Notes under the pieces: model-generated
Database searches by the model: none
Seen by the model: only the letters and a program-made list of their open reading frames with translations
What the model was told of the DNA's origin: nothing
Program-made: the position numbers and the translations under genes
DNA from: Shinisaurus crocodilurus
Taxonomy: Eukaryota; Chordata; Lepidosauria; Squamata; Shinisauridae
Direction: 5' to 3'
Length of the DNA: 64,000 bases
NCBI GenBank assembly: GCA_021292165.1
Contig: CM037876.1
Span: forward strand, 116,627,379-116,691,378
Part shown: piece after piece, positions 45,571 to 56,659 of the stretch
Layout of the letters: each line of letters begins with the position of its first letter
Numbering within the stretch: the first letter of the stretch is position 1

Positions 45571-46835
45571 TGATTTGAGTGAATTGTAAGCCTTGAGAAT
45601 ACTTTGATGTAGAAAGGCGCAACAGAGATTATTGAAATAAAATAAATGTCTTGAGACCTTCTCCCATAAGTAATGAAGATTCCTTCTGAACACCATCTTC
45701 AACATCTGAAGTCTTGCTCTGGGTCCCCCTGCCAATTGGGGTTTGGTGGGTGGGTACAAGAAGCAGAGCCTTTTCAGTTGTGGTGCTGATGCTCCAGGAT
45801 GCCTTCAAGGTGAGTTCCTAGTAGAAGAAAAGTGGGATAGAAAATTGTAAAATAAATATAAAATAAATAACAGGATTTTGTTGCAGACAATCCAAATAAC
45901 GTGCATTTCAGTGATAATAATCCATTGTGTGTGTGTGTGTGTTGGGGGAGGAAATATATGGTGCGTCAGTGTAAATGCCCCCAGCAAGGTCACCCAAGGA
46001 GAATCCAATTTCTGTTTCCAAAAGTGTGGGTAGCTGATCATTGATCTATCCTCTAATGAGTTTCCATGTAGTTTGCTCCTCTCTGGAACAGCAAACAAGC
46101 TGCGTGTGGGCTGGCATAATTGTCCCTCCCCTCAGCTTGCTGGAATTATCTTGATGGCCTGTAACCAGAGGCTGGACTGGGATTAGGAAATGCATTGATT
46201 TACTTTTCCTCTCTGAGTTTTTAATTTACCAAATACGACACATAACAAGGAAATGGAATTCTTTTGCTTCTTCTTCTCTTTCTTTTATTTCAGAACGTGG
46301 CCATTTTTGGCTTAAATTCTTTTTTAATAGTGATGTTTCTTGAATAGTTTAATAATTGATAGTGTTGTCTTTCTTATTAAAGCACTGACCAAGCAGAATT
46401 GTTTGCGGTTTTCAAATAGCAATGAATAATCTCGGGTATTGTGGAGGTGGCCAGAGAAAGGAAGGGTGTGGCTTGGAATGTGGAATTGCAGAGCCGTTCA
46501 ACAAGTTCTGCAGGACCTGGAGGTGGTTGAGTGAGATGTCTGACTTCTTATTTATTTATTTATTTATTATATTTGTTAATCGCCCATCTGGCCGGCCGGT
46601 CTTGGGCTCTATACCATTACAGACTGGAGTGGGGGCAGTCAGTTCCATTTGCTTTCAGACATTCAAAACAAAACAAAAGCCTCCCTGCATGTAAATAATT
46701 TGTACATCAGCTAACAGTGCTCATTTACTTCATGCAAAGAGCTTTTCCCATGGCGAATCCAAAATATTACCACGCACCTGCAGCCTGAAATTGTGCAGCC
46801 TGTCATCCCATTCTGTCCACTATCCCATCCTGTGT
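45571..46835. other. Mostly unique sequence
   Basis: A TTTA tract followed by AATCGCCCATCTGGCC at 46545-46600 matches the retroelement-tail fragment near 7640. A (GT)n run lies at about 45926-45941. No exon recognised. Confidence 0.4.
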
Positions 46836-46853
46836 AATGTGTAAAATGGCTCT

Positions 46854-48643
46854 TTTACACATCTTTAAAGAAGTGTAATCTTTACACATCTTTAAAGAAG
46901 GGGGCCCCGAACTTGTACAACATCTTCATAAACTCATCGAAAAAATCTGGATAAGAGAAGAGATCCCAGAAGACTTCAGGGATGCCATAAATATCACCCT
47001 CTTTAAGAAGGGTGATAGAACAGACTGTGGAAACTATCGGGGCATTTCTCTCTTGGCAACCGCAGGTAAAATATTTGCTAGGATTCTCGCAAACCGTCTT
47101 CTATCTATTTCAGAAGAGATCCTCCCTGAAACTCAATATGGTTTCCGCCCCTCTAGAGGGACAGTAGACATGATTTTTACTGCACGTCAGCTCCAAGAAA
47201 AATGCCGGGAGCAAAATCAACCCCTTTATATGGCATTTATCGATCTGGCTAAGGCCTTTGATACTGTAGACCGTACAGCTCTCTGGACTATCCTTATGAA
47301 AATTGGATGCCCCAATAAATTTGTGAATATCTTGCGACTTCTCCATGACAACATGACGGCAACGGTTTTGGACAACAACGGCTCTCATGGTGCTCCATTT
47401 AAAGTGGGATCAGGTGTTAAACAGGGATGTGTTATCGCCCCAACATTATTTGCCATTTTCATCGCCATGGTTTTACATCTTGTCAAGGGGAAACTTCCCA
47501 CCGGTGTGGGAATTATATATCGAACAGATGGAAAGCTTTTTAATCTCAGCAGGCTGAAAGCAAAAAGTAAGGTAATTACAACCTCCGTTGTGGAACTTCA
47601 GTATGCTGATGATAATGTGGTCTCCGCACATTCAGAGGATGATCTCCAAACTATCCTAAATGCTTTTGCAGAAGCATACGAAAAACTTGGTCTCTCACTT
47701 AACATCAAAAAAACCAAAGTGCTTCATCAGCAAGTGCAAGCCAATCCTTTGGTGATGCCATCTATCCAGCTTGGCGGGACAGTACTGGAAAATGTAGATC
47801 ATTTTCTCTATCTTGGCAGCTATCTTTCTGTTACAGCTAACATCGACAGTGAAATCCAGCATCGTCTGAGCTCCGCAAGTGCCGCATTTTCTCGAATGAA
47901 ACATAGAGTGTTCGAGGATCGGGATATTTGTAAGAAGACCAAAACACTGGTTTATGAAGCCATTGTATTACCAACTTTATTGTATGCCTGCGAAACATGG
48001 ACTATCTATAAACGTCACTTCCACCTCCTTGAAAGGTTTCATCAACGTTGCCTCCGGAAAATCCTGCAAATTACTTGGGAAGATAGGCGAACAAATGTCA
48101 GTGTACTGGAAGAAGCAAAGACTACTAGCATTGAAAAAATGATCCTTCAACGCCAACTTCAGTGGACCGGTCATGTTGTTCGAATGCCTGACTGCCGTCT
48201 CCCAAAGCAGTTACTTTACTCCCAACTCAAGGATGGAAAGCGGAATATCGGTGGTCAATATAAGAGGTTTAAAGATGTTCATAAGGCTAATCTAAAAAAA
48301 TGCAATATAAGCATCGAAAACTGGGAAGCTCTGGCCCATGAACGATCTAACTGGAGGTTGGCCTTTCACAAAGGTTCCATGGACTTTGAAGAAGCCCGAG
48401 TGCAAGGTGAAAGGGAGAAACGTGCTAAGCGAAAAGCACGTCAAATGAATCCTTTACAGGACCATCTTCTATCTGGTAACCTGTGTCCTCACTGTGGGAA
48501 GCTGTGTGGATCTAGAATTGGCCTCCACAGTCACTTACGGACCCATCGCTAGAGTCTACACAATCTTCTTTAGAATTTCCTCCTTTTATCCCGGAAGACA
48601 ATCTTACTCGGTCACGAGTGATCGCCTGATGATGATGATGATG
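46854..48643 (+). mobile_element. RTE-type non-LTR retrotransposon, 5'-truncated, young
   Basis: The insertion is bounded by the perfect 18-bp target duplication AATGTGTAAAATGGCTCT (46836-46853 and 48644-48661). It ends in a GATGATGATGATGATGA tail, typical of RTE-clade 3' ends, which use short tandem repeats rather than poly-A. At the 5' junction the word TTTACACATCTTTAAAGAAG occurs twice (46854-46873 and 46881-46900). The endonuclease part is missing, but the reverse transcriptase frame is uninterrupted. Confidence 0.9.
46900..48552 (+). CDS. RTE-type reverse transcriptase, open but N-terminally truncated
   Basis: The frame is open from just after a TAA at 46876 to TAG at 48550-48552, about 550 codons. 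No ATG is required because the true start lay in the lost 5' part. In order it encodes RT motifs YRGISLL, ETQYGFRPSRGT, AFIDLAKAFDTVD (first catalytic aspartate), GVKQGCVIAPTLFAIF and the YADD box (47602-47613). These are followed by the thumb (YLGSYLS, PTLLYACETWT) and the WTGHVVRMPDCRLPKQLLYS region. It ends in a C2H2-like finger, CPHCGKLCGSRIGLHSHLRTH. All catalytic aspartates are present. The apurinic endonuclease is absent, so it cannot move by itself. The squamate BovB family has a different RT sequence as I recall it; an RTE-X-like lineage is more likely. Confidence 0.9.
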   Translation, partial: GGPELVQHLHKLIEKIWIREEIPEDFRDAINITLFKKGDRTDCGNYRGISLLATAGKIFARILANRLLSISEEILPETQYGFRPSRGTVDMIFTARQLQEKCREQNQPLYMAFIDLAKAFDTVDRTALWTILMKIGCPNKFVNILRLLHDNMTATVLDNNGSHGAPFKVGSGVKQGCVIAPTLFAIFIAMVLHLVKGKLPTGVGIIYRTDGKLFNLSRLKAKSKVITTSVVELQYADDNVVSAHSEDDLQTILNAFAEAYEKLGLSLNIKKTKVLHQQVQANPLVMPSIQLGGTVLENVDHFLYLGSYLSVTANIDSEIQHRLSSASAAFSRMKHRVFEDRDICKKTKTLVYEAIVLPTLLYACETWTIYKRHFHLLERFHQRCLRKILQITWEDRRTNVSVLEEAKTTSIEKMILQRQLQWTGHVVRMPDCRLPKQLLYSQLKDGKRNIGGQYKRFKDVHKANLKKCNISIENWEALAHERSNWRLAFHKGSMDFEEARVQGEREKRAKRKARQMNPLQDHLLSGNLCPHCGKLCGSRIGLHSHLRTHR

Positions 48644-48775
48644 AATGTGTAAAATGGCTCTCAAAGACAACAAATTTTACCGCACATTTCCCTACTGTTG
48701 ATGTGTAATAAATGTTTCCTTATCACTTGATCAAATGATAGAGATGACTAAGTAGGGTGGGAGAACTCCCCTAGG

Positions 48776-49842
48776 CAGGAATGGGGACTCGGACTCAAGG
48801 ACTCGACTCGTGAGTCTGACTGAGTCCCCCCTCTGACTCGAGTCAGACTCGAGTCCCAATATTTTTGATGGGACTCGAGACTCGACTCGGGACTCGACAC
48901 CAAGGACTCCACCGCCACCGCCGCCGCTCACCTCACCTCAGTCACTGCCGCCCGCTGCTCTCCTTGCCGCCGCCGCCCGCCGCCGCCACTCCCTCACCTC
49001 ACCGTCGCCCACTCACTCCGCCGCCTCACCTCACCACCGCCACCCACCGCCGCCCGCCTCACCTCACCTCTGCCACCGCCACCCACCGCCGCCAATCACC
49101 TCACCGCCGCCGCCGCTCTGTTTTTGGCGGGGGAAACCAGGGCAACAGGGCTTAAACAGCCCCGTTGCCATGGTTCCCCCCTAAAAAACAGAGCGCGGGG
49201 GTCCAGCGCGCTGGAGCAGTGGCTCCGGAGGCGGCGTGCGGCGTGCGGCGTGCGGCGTGCGGCGTGCGGCGGCGAGGCGGTGTGTGGTGTGCGATGGCGG
49301 CAAGGTGAGCGGTGGCGGCGGGAGGCAGCGGCGATGAGGTGAGGCAGCGGTGGCGGGCGGCTGCTGCGAGGTGAGCGGCGGTGGCAGGTGGTGGCAGAGG
49401 TGAGATGAGCAGTGGCGGCAAGGTGAGCAGCGGTGGGCAGCGGTGGCAACTCGAGCGGCGCGGAGAACGCTCCACGCCGCTCAGAAGAGCGAGATCGGGA
49501 CGCTCCGCCGCCGCAGAGGACCGAGCCGCGGAGAACTACGAGCCCAGGGAAGGCGCAGCGGCGGCAGTGGCAGCCGCCGGAGCAGGGACGAGGGAAGGAC
49601 CCGCCAACGGTAAGTGGCGGTGGCTCATGGATGGAGTGGGAGGGTCTCCACAGGAGGAAGGGCAGCTCTTCTTCCTCTCGCGGAGACCCTCCCACTCCCT
49701 CCATGGGCTGCCGCTTTGGGAGTCACTCGGGACTCGTGAGTCACCATTTTGGACCTCGGACTCGAGACTCGACTCGAGACTCGGGTTCAAAGACTCGTGA
49801 CTCGACTCGTGACTTGAGACCAAGGACTCTTCAACATCCCTG
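48776..49842 (+). mobile_element. GAGTC-family non-autonomous hAT element, 1,067 bp
   Basis: Perfect 8-bp target duplications CCCCTAGG (48768-48775 and 49843-49850) bound it. Its left end CAGGAATGGGGACTCGG is the reverse complement of the right end of the 9759 copy, so it is in the opposite orientation. GACTC/GAGTC arrays line both ends. The interior is CpG-rich with CCG triplet tracts, five tandem GGCGTGC units (about 49232-49267), a splice donor ACG/GTAAGT at 49610 on the plus strand, and the imperfect inverted repeat around 49624-49706. At 49130-49180 it shares a module with the unrelated-ended element at 56247. Confidence 0.94.
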
Positions 49843-49850
49843 CCCCTAGG

Positions 49851-51586
49851 ATAGTTTGATCATCTCAATATGTGGTCCACAGGGTACAGGGACAGGAGAG
49901 TCTTTCCTGGGAAGGATGGTTCAAACCAGAGTTGCAAAAGCCATTGCTGTTGCTGTTAGTGAGCAGAAATATATGCAGCCATGAAAGAGATAAGCAGTTG
50001 AGGAGTTTTTCAATATGCTTTTTTCTGCTTCTTATCCTTGTAATCTCAACCTACATACTTATAGATTTCATAGATCACAGAGTTGGAAGGAGCCTACAAG
50101 GCTATCGAGTCCAACCCCCTGCTCAATGCAGGAAACTGTAAATAAATAGAATTGTTAGGTCAAGAAATATTCAGTGACTTCATTCCTTTTGTTTTCATGA
50201 AAAAGTTAACCCAACCAACAACAGGCTCTTCAGTCAAAATTTCCTGCTATTTCAGGCAAGAAAAATAGAAAGAAATCCTGTCTCACCTCACAACACTGGA
50301 AGTTTACATTGAAGACACAATCCACATACAAATGAATCCTACACAATTAAACAGTGTACTTGAATTAAATGTGACTAATTGTTTCTAAAATGTATCCTCA
50401 TTTTATCAAGAGTGGGGGATGTTTTTTAATGCATTGTAGTTAAATCATAATATCTGAAGGACACTTTATTTTGGTGGCCTGGGGGGTGGCATTTAGAGCA
50501 GAGCTACATATTAAGATATACACAGGGCTGCTGCTGAAAATGGCATCCTAGTGCCAGGTTCAGTACTTCTCTCTTATAACTTGAGTATCATTTACCTCAT
50601 GCTGTGATGTCATCGCTTGCATTTTCCCACCTAGATTCCACTCATTAGCAGCAGCTGCTGGTGGAGTGAGGCAGGATAGCATGGAAGTAAGTTTACCATA
50701 AGTTACAGAGAAGAAGGGAGAAAATTCTAATCAGCAATATCATTTTCAGCTGCAACCCCATATTTTCTGTAATATGCAGTTTCCCTTCAATTCAAGCTTA
50801 AACTGAATTGCAAGTGAGGAAAATAATTCCTGTTAAAGATCTATTTCCTCACCTGTGCTTTTATCTTACGATTTTGTGATCAGAACTATAAAAGCACAAT
50901 GATTTCAGAGTAGGTTGATGCAACGTGCAAGCAAAAGCAGATGTAGCAAAACCTCCATAGCATTCAGTGGAAGCAAGATAAATTGAGGATAACCACCCTA
51001 CTTCCAAGAATAGAATGCAACAGGGTCAGTGCATTTAGGCATCAGACAGCTGCATTTTCACAGAGTTTGTGCATCCATTTCCAACAAACTGTTTTCTGAG
51101 TCACAGACAACGCCCCCACCCCACCCCACACATCTGTATAATTCTTCTCCATGCTGCAGGCTCACTTGATTGGGGAACACAGCTAAGTAAAGGAGAGGGG
51201 CCTTTCTACTGGCCAACAGTGACTCCCTCTGTCTGTTAAACAGCTTGCTTGGTAAGAAAGTTGCTGGTTGAAATATAGAAGGAAATGGAGGAAAAAATGG
51301 AAACTTATCAACTTTTTAGGTGATAGACAAAATCATCATTATGGCAGACAAAACTGGAGTTTGCAACAACAACAACAACAACCACAAGAACAACAGAAAG
51401 CTGGAATTTGCAAATCATCTCCCCCAAAAAACACCTGACAAAAACAAGAACTTCCATATGGTAACTATGAGCAAGAGGGGTGTGTATAAATTACAGACGT
51501 CTGTTTGTACCTGTGCTTTTCTACAGTTTAATTCTCTGCCAGCATAAGCAAACCACAGATCTGTATTACTTCCCAATGAAATAGAG
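49851..51586. other. Mostly unique sequence
   Basis: Only a short antisense CR1 end at 50064-50135 and a (CAA)n run at 51364-51381 are recognised. Confidence 0.4.
50064..50135 (-). mobile_element. CR1 LINE 3' end, short antisense fragment
   Basis: Reads TTTCATAGATCACAGAGTTG, then GGAGCCTACAAGGCTATCGA and CCCCCTGCTCAATGCAGGAA, the complement of the CR1 terminus. Confidence 0.9.
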
Positions 51587-51594
51587 AATGAGAT

Positions 51595-51760
51595 CAGGGC
51601 CGGTGCAAGGCAGTTTGGTGCCCTAGGCAAGATCAGATATTTAGCACCTCCCCTTCCCACTTGAGAGCGCTGTATTTTTTTTTCAAGGCATTTCTGGTGC
51701 CCCCTTTAGCCCTGCGCCCTAGGCAGCTGCCTAGCTGGCCTAATGATAGCACCAGCCCTG
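51595..51760 (+). mobile_element. hAT-like MITE, CAGGGCCGGTGC family, 166 bp
   Basis: Perfect 8-bp target duplications AATGAGAT (51587-51594 and 51761-51768). Ends CAGGGCCGGTGCAAGGC and GATAGCACCAGCCCTG. Same family as 20732, inverted. Confidence 0.94.
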
Positions 51761-51904
51761 AATGAGATCAATGTCCATGGTCCAGAGTGGACAGTTTCAA
51801 GAACCATACTGATACTGGGTTTTCTCATGCCACATGCCTTTGCGTCACCAAATACCTCACTCTTCAGTTACCTGCCAGGTTGAAGCAACATCAGCAGAGC
51901 ACAG

Positions 51905-52690
51905 CTAGGCAGTTCTGTGGTTCCGGTAAGATGACTTTGTGGAAAGGACCAAAGTCGGTCTTTTGCGTGGGTTCGGGCACCATGGGGTTAACCGGAGCTG
52001 AGTTACCCCTTTATACATGGCTCGCGGCACTTAGGCAGAAACCGCGACCAATTTTAATGCTGGGACAGTGAAAGAAGCAGTTTTATGAATGGAGGCTACT
52101 ACACTGTTTATAGGTAAACAGAGTCTAATTGAGCATAGCAAAACATACACAGGCAGGAACAGTACACACACACACGCCTTCAATTTACAGCAGCTTAGAG
52201 CGAGCAATTGCAGCAGTACATACAAGGGTTACCTGGAATGACCCCGATTCCTCGAAAGCCGTGTATGCCAGCAGCCAGGTGATTTCAGCTAGTTTCACTG
52301 GGAGCTCCCTGGAGCTGGATCCTGAGGTCAGACCGAAGCCCTGGACCTCTGTGCAGCTTGCTGCCCACGACCAACAACTTTTCCTGCCACAGGCCCCTTT
52401 CTTTATACCCTCTTCTTGGCTCCCCCCTCCCTCCTGTGTCCCTTTCTGATTGCTTGAAATGAGTCAGGAATAATCTGTTTCCCTGGGTGCTTAGGGGTGC
52501 TTAAGAGTACTTGCCACTCTTCGAGACCACCAGGCACCTTGGCGCCCCTCTTGTTGTTTGGGGATGCTTCAAAGATCATTTGGCTGCCAGGGGAGGGGAA
52601 GCTGCCCGGGGTTATGCAGATGTGTCCCATTGTGGGCCTCATTGAAGGGCAGGAAAACAAGTGCAGATAAACAAGGTTAAAGGTGGATAC
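51905..52690 (-). mobile_element. Possible LTR remnant
   Basis: The block is less AT-rich than its surroundings. On the minus strand it has a TATA-like GGGTATAAAGAAAGG near 52397-52412, then CTCTGTTTACC and other unique sequence toward 51905. The size and layout would suit a solo LTR. No TG...CA ends or target duplication were found, so this is a suggestion only. Confidence 0.25.
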
Positions 52691-53188
52691 CTGAGCTGTT
52701 GCTGCAAGTGGAGTGTGCGTGTACCTGACCTGGCTTTCTCTTCATAGACTTAGTATAGCTAAGGGAAGATTTGGAGACAATAGGTATGAGCCTAGTGAAA
52801 CTCAGCTTACTGATTGAGTTATCTGGGACTATTTGCTCTGCAGGTACCTATTCTGCAGTATAACCGCTGTCTGTTCACACCACACCTGAATTACATTGGT
52901 TATTCCATGGTGATACATTTGGTAGATGGTCCTCCCTTCAGGTGGCAGGTTGAACTTAAAGGCCTTGTTTCCATGACAGGAAACGGTGATGGAGGTAGGG
53001 GTTGCTTACTTGCAATGCAAATCAGCAAAACTCCTCCCACTGAACTTTTTGTAGCTGTTGTCTGTATGTTTTCAAATGGATCTTTACAACCTTTATACCC
53101 CAAAATGCACACAAATTAAAACCACATACATACTCTCCCTGGATTACCAAGGGAAGCATTAATTTCTTAGCACACCACATGTGTATTT
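52691..53188. other. Unassigned
   Basis: A 101-codon plus-strand frame at 52814-53119 has no recognisable domain and no splice context. Nothing else seen. Confidence 0.4.
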
Positions 53189-53290
53189 TATTTATTTATT
53201 TATTTATTATATTTATACCCCGCCCTTTTTCCTGAAAGGAACCCAAGGCAGCTTACATAATCCTCCTCCTCTCCATTTTACCCTCCTAGT
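53189..53290 (-). mobile_element. tRNA-derived SINE 3' part, antisense
   Basis: TTTATTTATTTATTTATTAT followed by TTTATACCCCGCCC and GGAACCCAAGGCAGCTTACA, the reverse complement of the 40748 copy's tail. Confidence 0.85.
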
Positions 53291-53498
53291 TGGATGGGGA
53301 AATGAACATACAAAGAGGTGTTGCACCAGGGATTCCCCAGTCCAATCCAGCAGACAGAACTGTCCATGCCGAGGGTCATCAGAAAATCAGTGATGGTGGC
53401 AAGCAGCTGTTCAGGAAGGAGCTGTTCAGGAAGGAGAGGGATTTATTTTCTCCTTTGTCTCCTCTCCCTGCCAAAAAAAAACCCTGATTGGGATAGTT

Positions 53499-53589
53499 CA
53501 GATGTTTTTGGCCTACAACTCCCAGCATGCCCCAACCAGTGTAGCTGGTAGGCCAAAAACATCTGGGGACCCAAGGTTGGAGAACACTG
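53499..53589. mobile_element. hAT-type MITE lacking its left terminal repeat
   Basis: Perfect 8-bp target duplications GGATAGTT (53491-53498 and 53590-53597) show the insertion boundaries. The right end carries the full GGACCCAAGGTTGGAGAACACTG-type terminus, but the left begins at CAGATGTTTTTGG, an internal position of the 6414 copy. Confidence 0.9.
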
Positions 53590-53599
53590 GGATAGTTGC

Positions 53600-54515
53600 T
53601 GACTACAGAAGTACATGTATGCAAGCCTTAAACTGCTTGCAAGTGCACATAGTTGGAGTGGGGCTAATGAGCATCTGCACTTACTAGTGACATGGGAGAA
53701 AAAAACAATTAAGAATGATATTTTCATAGTTAAAATACAAAAATGTAAAATACCAAAGCAGGGATTGTTTCTCTCTATAAATTATAGCAAACATCCAAGT
53801 TCTTCTGGAGGCCTTATCTAAAGCTGAGAAAAAGGGAAGGCCCCATTAAGTTCAACATACTTTGCAGTAATTCCCATACTGCTCTGGAAGTAATATCATA
53901 AATCATTATGGTTTCTCAGGATAAGCCCTGCATTGAGACTATGCAGCTGTGGGTGTGTTTTTCTTAGAGCATTAAGAAAGAGATTAACTATCTCCCCACC
54001 CCATCCCCATTCTAATCTATTGATAGTTTTGTTTAAACATCCAGTAATAAAATTCCTAAACTCTGATGAGGCCCAAGTGAAATGGAGAGGGATCAAGTAT
54101 AGCTCGGTGGGTCACATCTCATATGCTTCATTCACTTCAAAATTTGCTAGATGAAAAATAAGCACATCTTATTCATTAACGTGGATTTACATGCTACACG
54201 TGTGTGAGTTATTGATTTTAAGGAAAGCTCAAGCTGAGTATAGTCAGACTTGCACCTTGGACTTCAGGAAGGCTGATTTTAGTAAACTCAGAGCAATGAT
54301 AAATAGGGTTCTATGGGAAGATAACCAAACAGAAAGAGGAGTTCAAGAATAATGGGCGTTCCTAAAAAAGGAGATACTAAAAAAGGAGCACAATCAGAAA
54401 CAATCCTGATGAGGAAAACAATAGAAGACTACAAAAGAAGTCCATGTGACAACACAAAAAGCTTAGCAATGATCTGAAAATTTTAAAAAAAGAGACACAT
54501 AGGAGGTAGCAGTAG
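53600..54515. other. Mostly unique sequence
   Basis: No exon or bounded element recognised. Confidence 0.4.
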
Positions 54516-54519
54516 GGGC

Positions 54520-54870
54520 AGGTCACTAAGGAAGTGTACAGGCAGATATCTTGGAATTGCAAAGACGGTGTCAGGAACGCTAAAGCTCAAAATGAGCTGA
54601 GGTTGGTCAGGGATGCTAAAAATAACAAAAAGGCCTTCCTCAGGTATGTTCAAAGTACAAGGAGGACAAAAGTAATGGTAGGCCAGCTGCTCATTGAAGA
54701 TGGCAAAATGCTGACAGGTGACAAAGGAAACGCAGAACTGCTCAACTCCTATCTTGGCTCAGTCTTCTCCCAAAAAAGAATCTGTGTCCCATCAGGCATA
54801 GGTGACAAACAGGCTGAAGAGGTCTCCAGATCCAGATGAGTTGCATCCTAGGCTGCCGATGGAGATAGTG
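54520..54870 (+). mobile_element. CR1 LINE ORF2 linker fragment
   Basis: The plus-strand frame reads DGVRNAKAQNELRLVRDAKN, then NKKAFLRYV and VGQLLIEDGKML, then PDELHPRLP across a frameshift near 54835. This matches the region between the CR1 endonuclease and reverse transcriptase. The reverse transcriptase itself does not follow. The next CR1 sequence (56660 onward) is from beyond it, so the RT has been deleted or these are two insertions. Confidence 0.85.
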
Positions 54871-56246
54871 GATTGATGGAGTCCCACAGCCAGGGCTGGT
54901 CCAACCATGAGGTGGGTGATCCACCCCAGGCAGCAGCATGGGGGCAGCATTACGCAAATTCCCTGCCCCCACCAGGAACGCCTCCAGTGGGTCCTCCAGA
55001 GAGCCATGATGCCGACTGTTCCCCAATTGTGGCATTTACTGCAGTGGGAGAGTGGGGCCAGCAGGGTTCTCCAGTGCAACCGCCCACTTGGTGACACTAA
55101 CAGGTGCTCTGGAGGACCCCGTGGGTCCCACTCCCGTGTTTGCCAGAGTGAAAGAGCAACCGGCAAAGTTCTCCGGAACGGCCTGCCCATGCTCAGAGCA
55201 AAAGAGAGGACAGGCGGTGGCTCTCAGCCACCCATCCTCTGGCTCACACTGAGGATCCTCACAGTGGCGGCAATGGCAAGGGGTGGGTGGGTGGAAGGTG
55301 GGTGGTGGCGGCGGCATCCGACCTTGGCAAGTCCCCCTCCCCTCAGTGAACAGGAGGAGGGAGGACCAACGCAGGAGGAGCCGGCTAATGCGACTCGGCG
55401 GCAGGACCTAGCCTTGAACAGCTGATTTGGGCGGGGAGAGACATCGGGACTGCAGTCTTCACAACGTCACCAGGAGAAGCACCTCGTGGAGAGGAGTTTG
55501 CCCAGGAGGAGGCGGAGCAGGCGACTTCAAGCCCGATACCCTTGCCAAGACCCTGGATCGGATTCTGACTGAAAGCGAGGCCAGTGGCAAAGTATATAAC
55601 GGAGGGACTGACAGGGACTAGTTGTAGGAAGCAACGATGACTCCGATTCCTGGCACTCTCTTTCTGATCCTTGAAATCCTACCTGCTGATCCCCCCCCCC
55701 CCCGCACTAGATTGACTCAGAGGCTAAGCTCATCAGGAAAGGTGAACCAACAGAAGGTTTTCCTTATGACCTTACGACACCCATCAAGGGATACAAACAC
55801 AGAAAAGATCGTAGGACAATCAGCAGGGATTAAGAGCATCAGGGGGACAAAGACTGCCACTGCTGCTCTCACATCACCAGGAGGGCAGGAGAAAGGTGTA
55901 AGAACCTCTTGGTAATGGAAGGTGTGTCAGGAGAGGGAGGGTCAAAAGAGTCCTCCATAAGTCGCCCGAGCTTGCTTGGGATGCGGACCTCTTGATCGCC
56001 CTGCCTCCACAGGACGGGACCACAGCTGAGAATCCACTGCAGGGAGCCATCAGCAGACAAGGCAGTAACCAGGACTTCTTTCTTCTACTATCCTTCTAGA
56101 TGGAAGTCTTTCTTCCACCCCATTTCTATCTAGGCTACTAGGACCCAAAGGGGCTCTTTTTCCCTCTCCAGAATATAGAGTGTGTTTGAACCATAGTGTA
56201 AGGATATTTTGCTGCATGAAATCACTGGGTTTGTTGTACTAACAAG
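54871..56246. other. Unassigned GC-moderate block
   Basis: A hAT-like start CAGGGCTGGTCCAACC is seen at 54893, but no matching right end or 8-bp duplication. A C-run lies at 55691-55702. The block separates two CR1 pieces and may be one or more insertions. Several long open frames here lack any recognised domain. Confidence 0.35.
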
Positions 56247-56603
56247 TAGGGATGTTACCGCAAATATTGGGGGGCTGAAATGAGGCCGAAATCGGCCCCG
56301 CTCGCCCCCCGAGACTCGTGGGCCTTACCTTGCCACCCGCTTGTCCCTCCGCTCAAGCCGCCACGCCGGCAGTGCGGGCTCCCGTCGCATCATTTCCGGC
56401 TGCCATGAAGGGACGGGACGGGACCCTGCGCCGACGCGACAGAACCATGCACCATGCTTTTGGCGTAGAAACCAGGGCAACAGGGCTTAAAACTACTGTG
56501 ATGGCAGCCATTCTGCACCACACCGTGGAGAATCTTGGCCTCGGGGGGGGGCTGCTTGCCGAAGCGAGGCGAGCCCCCTCCAAAGGTAGGGAGCACACCC
56601 CTA
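56247..56603. mobile_element. hAT-like non-autonomous element, TAGGGATGT ends, 357 bp
   Basis: Perfect 8-bp target duplications CTAACAAG (56239-56246 and 56604-56611). Ends TAGGGATGT and ACACCCCTA match in eight of nine positions as inverted repeats. The interior is CpG-rich and shares AACCAGGGCAACAGGGCTTA (near 56469-56488) with the GAGTC-family element at 48776, although the termini differ. Confidence 0.9.
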
Positions 56604-56659
56604 CTAACAAGTAAGACGCTGTAAATACTCAATATTTCATCTTTAATAAAACAAGCTGC

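Noticed and set aside
54893..55440. A further CAGGGCTGG hAT element
   Set aside because: Only the left end is convincing. No matching CCAGCCCTG end or 8-bp duplication was found.
55427..56614. Several 60-100 codon frames as small genes
   Set aside because: The frames lie in an unassigned repeat-like block and inside the 56247-56603 transposon, and lack domain or context support.
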